DNA from: a virus
DNA length: 64,000 nucleotides
Strand: one strand, 5' to 3'
Virus record (IMG/VR): IMGVR_UViG_3300027800_000004
Span: 1-64,000 of that record
Numbering within the stretch: position 1 is the first letter of the stretch; each line of letters opens with the position of its first letter. Positions 60,540 through 64,000 of the stretch are shown piece by piece. The notes beneath the pieces were generated by a model, which worked only from the letters and a program-made list of their open reading frames with translations, had not been told where the DNA came from and did no database searches. Both the position numbers and the translations under genes were made by a program.

Positions 60540-60555
60540 ATAAAAACAAAAGACA

Positions 60556-60753
60556 ATGGCAATACTTATTAGAATTGGAGACAGAGTACAACGCAATCAA
60601 GTCGGTGACTATACTCATGGCCGTAGAGGAGATGTTGTTGATATTAATGGTGAAAGACTGAGGGTAAAATGGGATATGTTCCCAAGTGGTGTAATGATGA
60701 AAACCCCTGTTCGTACATGGGTGAATGTAAAGAGACTTGTTAAAATAGGATAA
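60556..60753 (+). CDS. Small beta-barrel (KOW/SH3-like) protein
   Basis: 65 residues. The pattern IGDRVQRNQVGDYTHGRRGD, VVDINGERLRVKWDMF and VNVKRLVKIG is like a KOW or SH3-type barrel, a fold that often binds nucleic acid or partner proteins. Basic overall. Starts after an A-rich leader with a stable hairpin upstream. No named family. Confidence 0.55.
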   Translation: MAILIRIGDRVQRNQVGDYTHGRRGDVVDINGERLRVKWDMFPSGVMMKTPVRTWVNVKRLVKIG

Positions 60754-60762
60754 CACACAAAC

Positions 60763-61005
60763 ATGAAAAAAACATATCATATATCAACCTACAAAGAGGT
60801 TTTTATTGAAGCAACCACCAAAAAAGAATGTATTGCTATAATGAAGCAATATGAGCAAAAGGGGTGGAAAGCTGATAAGCCTATTAGAAAAGGAGATTGG
60901 GATAGTTCTGGTTTAATTTACTATGTATTTATGAGTAAAGAAACAGGCGGATATATCAATGCTCCTCCTACCGACATAACTGCGAACCCTCATACATTTA
61001 ATTAA
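60763..61005 (+). CDS. Small protein of accessory arm
   Basis: 80 residues. TYHISTYKEVFIEATTKKEC, IAIMKQYEQKGWKADKPIRK and SSGLIYYVFMSKE form a compact alpha/beta pattern without a signal peptide or catalytic motif. Leader AACACACAAACATGAAA. Role unknown. Confidence 0.5.
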   Translation: MKKTYHISTYKEVFIEATTKKECIAIMKQYEQKGWKADKPIRKGDWDSSGLIYYVFMSKETGGYINAPPTDITANPHTFN

Positions 61006-61028
61006 TAAATCTTTAAACACACAAAACA

Positions 61029-62303
61029 ATGACAACTACACAGATTAGTACCAAAGACAACCGCACACCTATCTATTACATAGGTCTTGTGCGTGAAGGC
61101 CGTAAACTCATCATACAGGCCAAAGAAAGCGTTGATGAGTTATCATGTGAGATAACTGACTACTTAGGGCCAAGACAGGTAAGCAAGGCCACGATTGAGG
61201 CAAATAAGACCATCCTTCTGGAAGGCTTTAAGGCCGACCCGAAATACCGCAACTGCGACATGGTTGAGGTACAAGAGCCGGAAGAGGTTTACACAAGGCC
61301 GGAGGTCACAAAGTTCAAACAGATAGCATACCTTGAGCAGATGCAAAAGAAAATGATGGACTTAAACCAAAGTATGCACGACTTAAACATGCTTTGGCAG
61401 AAGGATATGCAGTTTGACTTGGATATGAACGATTATCTTGCCAACCAATACCCTTTTAACTTCTCTTTTGATGACCTTGTTATAGAGGCTGATGTTTGGT
61501 ATCAGAAAGGTTGGGTTGCTTTAAATCAAAAGATAAAGGTATTGCAGGGGTATCCGGCTGATAAGGTGTACGGCACACAGAATAACGAGCAGAAGGTTGA
61601 AGAGCCTTCTGCTCCCTACTACACTCCCGAAGAGGCACAGGGCAAATGGATATGCGCCTACGATACAATGTGCGGTGGATGGGATTGTGTCCGCTATTCC
61701 GGTGGTGACAAAGATGGCTATCCTGTCCTGTATGGCAGTAAGAGAGAGGTTGAGGCTGATGATTTCTTTGATGGTGAGGATGACTTTGCAATATTGGCTA
61801 CTGAGTTCATTGAAGGCCGCAAGGCTTTCTTTGGTGCTAATGGCCTACACATTGAAGGCATACCCATAGTTAAAGGCTACCGGATTAAGGGCAACAAGAC
61901 AACCATGAGGGCAGAAGAACCGGAGGCAAAGTATGAGATTAAGGTTGCAAAGGCATGGCAGAGTTCGGAGTTCTTCCCAAATGGCCTTGACATCATTGCT
62001 CTGGAGTTAGATTACAGGGACAGAATAAAATTACTTGGTGCAATAGAAAAGTGCAAATTGTATGGCTATGACCATATAGCCGTTCATGCAGGGAGAGGAG
62101 CAGAATATCTCACAAATGAGGGAGATGAGGTTGAGTTTTACACCGATGTTGAGTATTTTAAAGTATTCAATGATTGTGTATATTTCTATGCACAGAGCAA
62201 GTATGATAGCGGTTGCCAAGTTGAAAGCGAACGCATTGTAATTACAAACAACTTGGCTATTGAGTTACCCGACCATGTTGAATACGAAGTTGAACAACAA
62301 TAA
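61029..62303 (+). CDS. Unrecognised accessory protein
   Basis: 424 residues. N-terminal part with TPIYYIGLVREGRKLIIQAK and a long helical region at residues 95-130 (EQMQKKMMDLNQSMHDLNML), then Asp/Glu/Tyr-rich strands such as FFDGEDDFAILATEF and a C-terminal domain with KYEIKVAKAWQSSEFF and GAEYLTNEGDEVEFY. No signal peptide or known catalytic motif. Preceded by AACACACAAAACAATG. Between the small proteins and PcfK. Function not assigned. Confidence 0.5.
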   Translation: MTTTQISTKDNRTPIYYIGLVREGRKLIIQAKESVDELSCEITDYLGPRQVSKATIEANKTILLEGFKADPKYRNCDMVEVQEPEEVYTRPEVTKFKQIAYLEQMQKKMMDLNQSMHDLNMLWQKDMQFDLDMNDYLANQYPFNFSFDDLVIEADVWYQKGWVALNQKIKVLQGYPADKVYGTQNNEQKVEEPSAPYYTPEEAQGKWICAYDTMCGGWDCVRYSGGDKDGYPVLYGSKREVEADDFFDGEDDFAILATEFIEGRKAFFGANGLHIEGIPIVKGYRIKGNKTTMRAEEPEAKYEIKVAKAWQSSEFFPNGLDIIALELDYRDRIKLLGAIEKCKLYGYDHIAVHAGRGAEYLTNEGDEVEFYTDVEYFKVFNDCVYFYAQSKYDSGCQVESERIVITNNLAIELPDHVEYEVEQQ

Positions 62304-62314
62304 TAACACACACC

Positions 62315-62788
62315 ATGAAAGCAACAGAGACATTTAAAGGCGTTATCAAGGCTTATTGCGATGAGAGGGCGTTATCAGATTTCCCCTTCTCTGAGGCATT
62401 AAAGAAGGCCGATAGGAACATTGAGGATTGTGTTACATACATTCTCAATGAGGTCAAGAAAAGCGGATGCGAAGGCTTTGCTGACCAAGAGATATTCAAC
62501 ATGGCAGTACACTACTATGAGGCCGAAAAGGTTGAGATAGGGGATAAGTCTATTAGTGCCAACGTGGTGGTGAACCATCATATTGACAAGCCAAAGCCAA
62601 CTGCCATTGCCAAGTCAGACAAGAAGGCTTCCGCACCCAAGACAGAGAAGAAGGCAGATACCAAGCCAACCATTGCTCCGATGAGTGTCATCAAGAATAT
62701 TACAGATAAGTATTTTGATGCCAAGAAGGAGGAAGAACCAAAGAAGGATGGGGATAAGCCTCAGTTCATTCAAACCTCATTATTCTGA
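62315..62788 (+). CDS. pcfK: PcfK-like protein
   Basis: 157 residues. The N-terminal half (MKATETFKGVIKAYCDERAL, NIEDCVTYILNEVKKSGC, FADQEIFNMAVHYYEAEKVE) matches PcfK-like proteins of Bacteroidota mobile elements. The C-terminal half is Lys/Ala/Pro-rich and probably disordered, ending QFIQTSLF. It precedes the PcfJ-like gene by 4 nt, the usual pair. Both are named from an enterococcal conjugative plasmid, and their role here is unknown. Leader AACACACACCATG. Confidence 0.75.
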   Translation: MKATETFKGVIKAYCDERALSDFPFSEALKKADRNIEDCVTYILNEVKKSGCEGFADQEIFNMAVHYYEAEKVEIGDKSISANVVVNHHIDKPKPTAIAKSDKKASAPKTEKKADTKPTIAPMSVIKNITDKYFDAKKEEEPKKDGDKPQFIQTSLF

Positions 62789-62792
62789 TACC

Positions 62793-64000
62793 ATGAGGCC
62801 AAAGACAGAGATACAGAAGGAAGTTGACAGATATAGTCACCACCTTCACAAATTCACGGCAGAACAGAAGAGGTATGCCTACGACAATGTGTTTACTGCC
62901 CATGTCTATAAGACAAAGGACAAGGCCACCTGTCTGACATGCGGTCATACATGGGAGGATGCTACCGATAAGGCAAGTCTTCTCCATTCTATTGGCGGTT
63001 ATACCTGTCCCAAGTGTGCCAGGCACTTGACCGCCCTCCCCACCATGCAACGTACCCTGCATGACAAGGGGTACATTCATCAGTTCATCACATTCAAGAA
63101 CTACCAAGTGGTTCGGACATGCTTTATAAAGCGTTCGTGCAAGGCAGGGCAGAAGGTAGAGTACAATTTCAATGAGATCATTCAGCATTGGATAAGAGAG
63201 GATGGTAAGCACGTTGTCCGTTCTGTCCTGTATCAAGCAATGGGATATAACGCAGACGCATGGTGTCTGGGTACAGACATAGATATAAGAGGTGATGCAG
63301 ATAAGTATTATCAACATGCCAAGAACGTATTCCCCAACAAGAGCATATTGAAGGTCATCCGCAGAAATGGCTACAAAGGTGGTTTCCATGACCTCCACCC
63401 TGCTTATTTCTTCCATGTGATACTGACCTACCCGATGGCTGAAACACTCTTAAAAGCCAAGCAATACACCTTATTGAGTTATTGGAGTGTCAATCGCATT
63501 AAGGAACTTGAGAAGTATTGGCCTCAGATTAAGATTTGCATCCGCAATAACTACATCATTAAGGATGTTGGAACATGGTTTGACCAACTTGAACTGCTTG
63601 AATACTTTGGCAAGGACATCTTCTCCCCTGCGTTTATCTGCTCCCCCACCCTCAAGAACGACCATCAGAGGCTCATTGACAAGAAAGAGAAGATCATGGA
63701 GGGCAAGAGGATTGCCGAACTCAAGGGCATGATAGCGAAGGCCAATATACACTACCGCAAGAGCAAGGAGAAGTATTTCAATCTCCGGTTCTCCAATGGC
63801 AACGTGGATGTTGTTGTTCTCAACAATGTGATGGAGTTCTATTTGGAGGGCAAGGCACACCATCATTGTGTGTTCACCAATGAGTATTACAAGAACGAGG
63901 ATAGCCTTATCCTGTCAGCACAGAGACAGGGCGAGAGGCTTGAGACTATTGAACTCTCCCTGCGTGAGATGAGAATACTCCAAGCAAGAGGTCTTCAGAA
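62793..64000 (+). CDS. pcfJ: PcfJ-like protein (cut by right edge)
   Basis: The first 402 residues are seen; the frame is open to the window end. A zinc ribbon is formed by Cys47-x2-Cys50 and Cys72-x2-Cys75 (CLTCGHTW, CPKCARHL). Later, EFYLEGKAHHHCVFTNEYYK, then SLILSAQRQGERLETIEL, is the conserved signature of PcfJ. No stop or membrane helix is seen. PcfJ-PcfK pairs are common in Bacteroidota conjugative elements and some phages. Probably a nucleic-acid-binding or processing protein, but no activity is established. Confidence 0.78.
   Translation, partial: MRPKTEIQKEVDRYSHHLHKFTAEQKRYAYDNVFTAHVYKTKDKATCLTCGHTWEDATDKASLLHSIGGYTCPKCARHLTALPTMQRTLHDKGYIHQFITFKNYQVVRTCFIKRSCKAGQKVEYNFNEIIQHWIREDGKHVVRSVLYQAMGYNADAWCLGTDIDIRGDADKYYQHAKNVFPNKSILKVIRRNGYKGGFHDLHPAYFFHVILTYPMAETLLKAKQYTLLSYWSVNRIKELEKYWPQIKICIRNNYIIKDVGTWFDQLELLEYFGKDIFSPAFICSPTLKNDHQRLIDKKEKIMEGKRIAELKGMIAKANIHYRKSKEKYFNLRFSNGNVDVVVLNNVMEFYLEGKAHHHCVFTNEYYKNEDSLILSAQRQGERLETIELSLREMRILQARGLQ

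Noticed and set aside
62766-63416. Minus-strand reading frame of 216 codons at the right end
   Set aside because: Antisense to the PcfJ-like gene, which has a clear zinc ribbon and family signature.

Overview
This window is part of the genome of a tailed double-stranded DNA phage of the Bacteroidota, most likely a crAss-like (Crassvirales-type) or related podovirus from an uncultured or gut-type host. The late gene order on the minus strand (terminase, portal, scaffold, major capsid, ring-like connector proteins, large stump/muzzle-like proteins, internal cargo-like proteins) fits that group. Promoters carry the Bacteroidota -7 signature TAnnTTTG rather than the sigma-70 signature, Shine-Dalgarno sequences are almost absent, and the accessory domains (BACON-like, FISUMP, BspA-type repeats, HYR, DUF5675, PcfJ/PcfK) are typical of Bacteroidota. 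TAA, TAG and TGA all act as ordinary stops, so the standard bacterial code applies.

Layout. 1-1.1 kb (minus): the start of a replicative primase-helicase, cut by the window edge, and a small helix-turn-helix protein under a strong promoter. 1.1-16.1 kb (minus): a small secreted outer-membrane-type protein, then about 14.5 kb of coding sequence for a giant polyvalent protein. This is now in two frames: part one has an N6-adenine methyltransferase-like domain and the first lobe of a Strawberry-notch-type helicase, and part two has the second helicase lobe, an HExxH protease-like motif and a C-terminal large-polyvalent-protein region. 16.1-18.4 kb: two probable virion-internal proteins. 18.4-30.1 kb: stump proteins (muzzle-like protein apparently in several pieces, a polysaccharide-lyase-like beta-helix tailspike, FISUMP/LRR adhesion module, three ring-like connector proteins). 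30.1-33.6 kb: a secreted beta-helix paralogue of the tailspike, a HYR-type lipoprotein, and a lysis-like cassette of DUF5675 protein, holin, metacaspase-like protease and a coiled-coil membrane protein. 33.6-39.5 kb: AT-rich fibre genes. 39.6-47.8 kb: capsid, scaffold, portal and terminase. 47.8-54.4 kb: a sugar-modification cassette (GT2, two related transferase-like proteins, a C-methyltransferase, a DUF6734-like protein) mixed with a GroES-like protein and a replication-type winged-helix protein. 54.5-56.9 kb: small proteins including a lipoprotein and two tandem paralogues.

56.9-57.5 kb is a divergent, dyad-rich control region without genes. To its right lies a mostly plus-strand early/accessory arm: a winged-helix regulator, three minus-strand small genes, then RadC-type JAMM protein, small mobile-element proteins, PcfK-like and PcfJ-like (cut by the right edge). 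Most genes in this arm start after an A/C-rich AACACACA leader instead of a Shine-Dalgarno sequence.

Together the genes suggest a phage that packages with TerL/portal, injects a giant DNA-protecting or DNA-processing polyprotein with its genome, reads host glycans through exchangeable stump-mounted modules, edits glycans with its own transferases, and lyses the host with a cassette that includes a caspase-fold protease. The last point, the split giant helicase and the broken-up muzzle gene are the most unusual observations.
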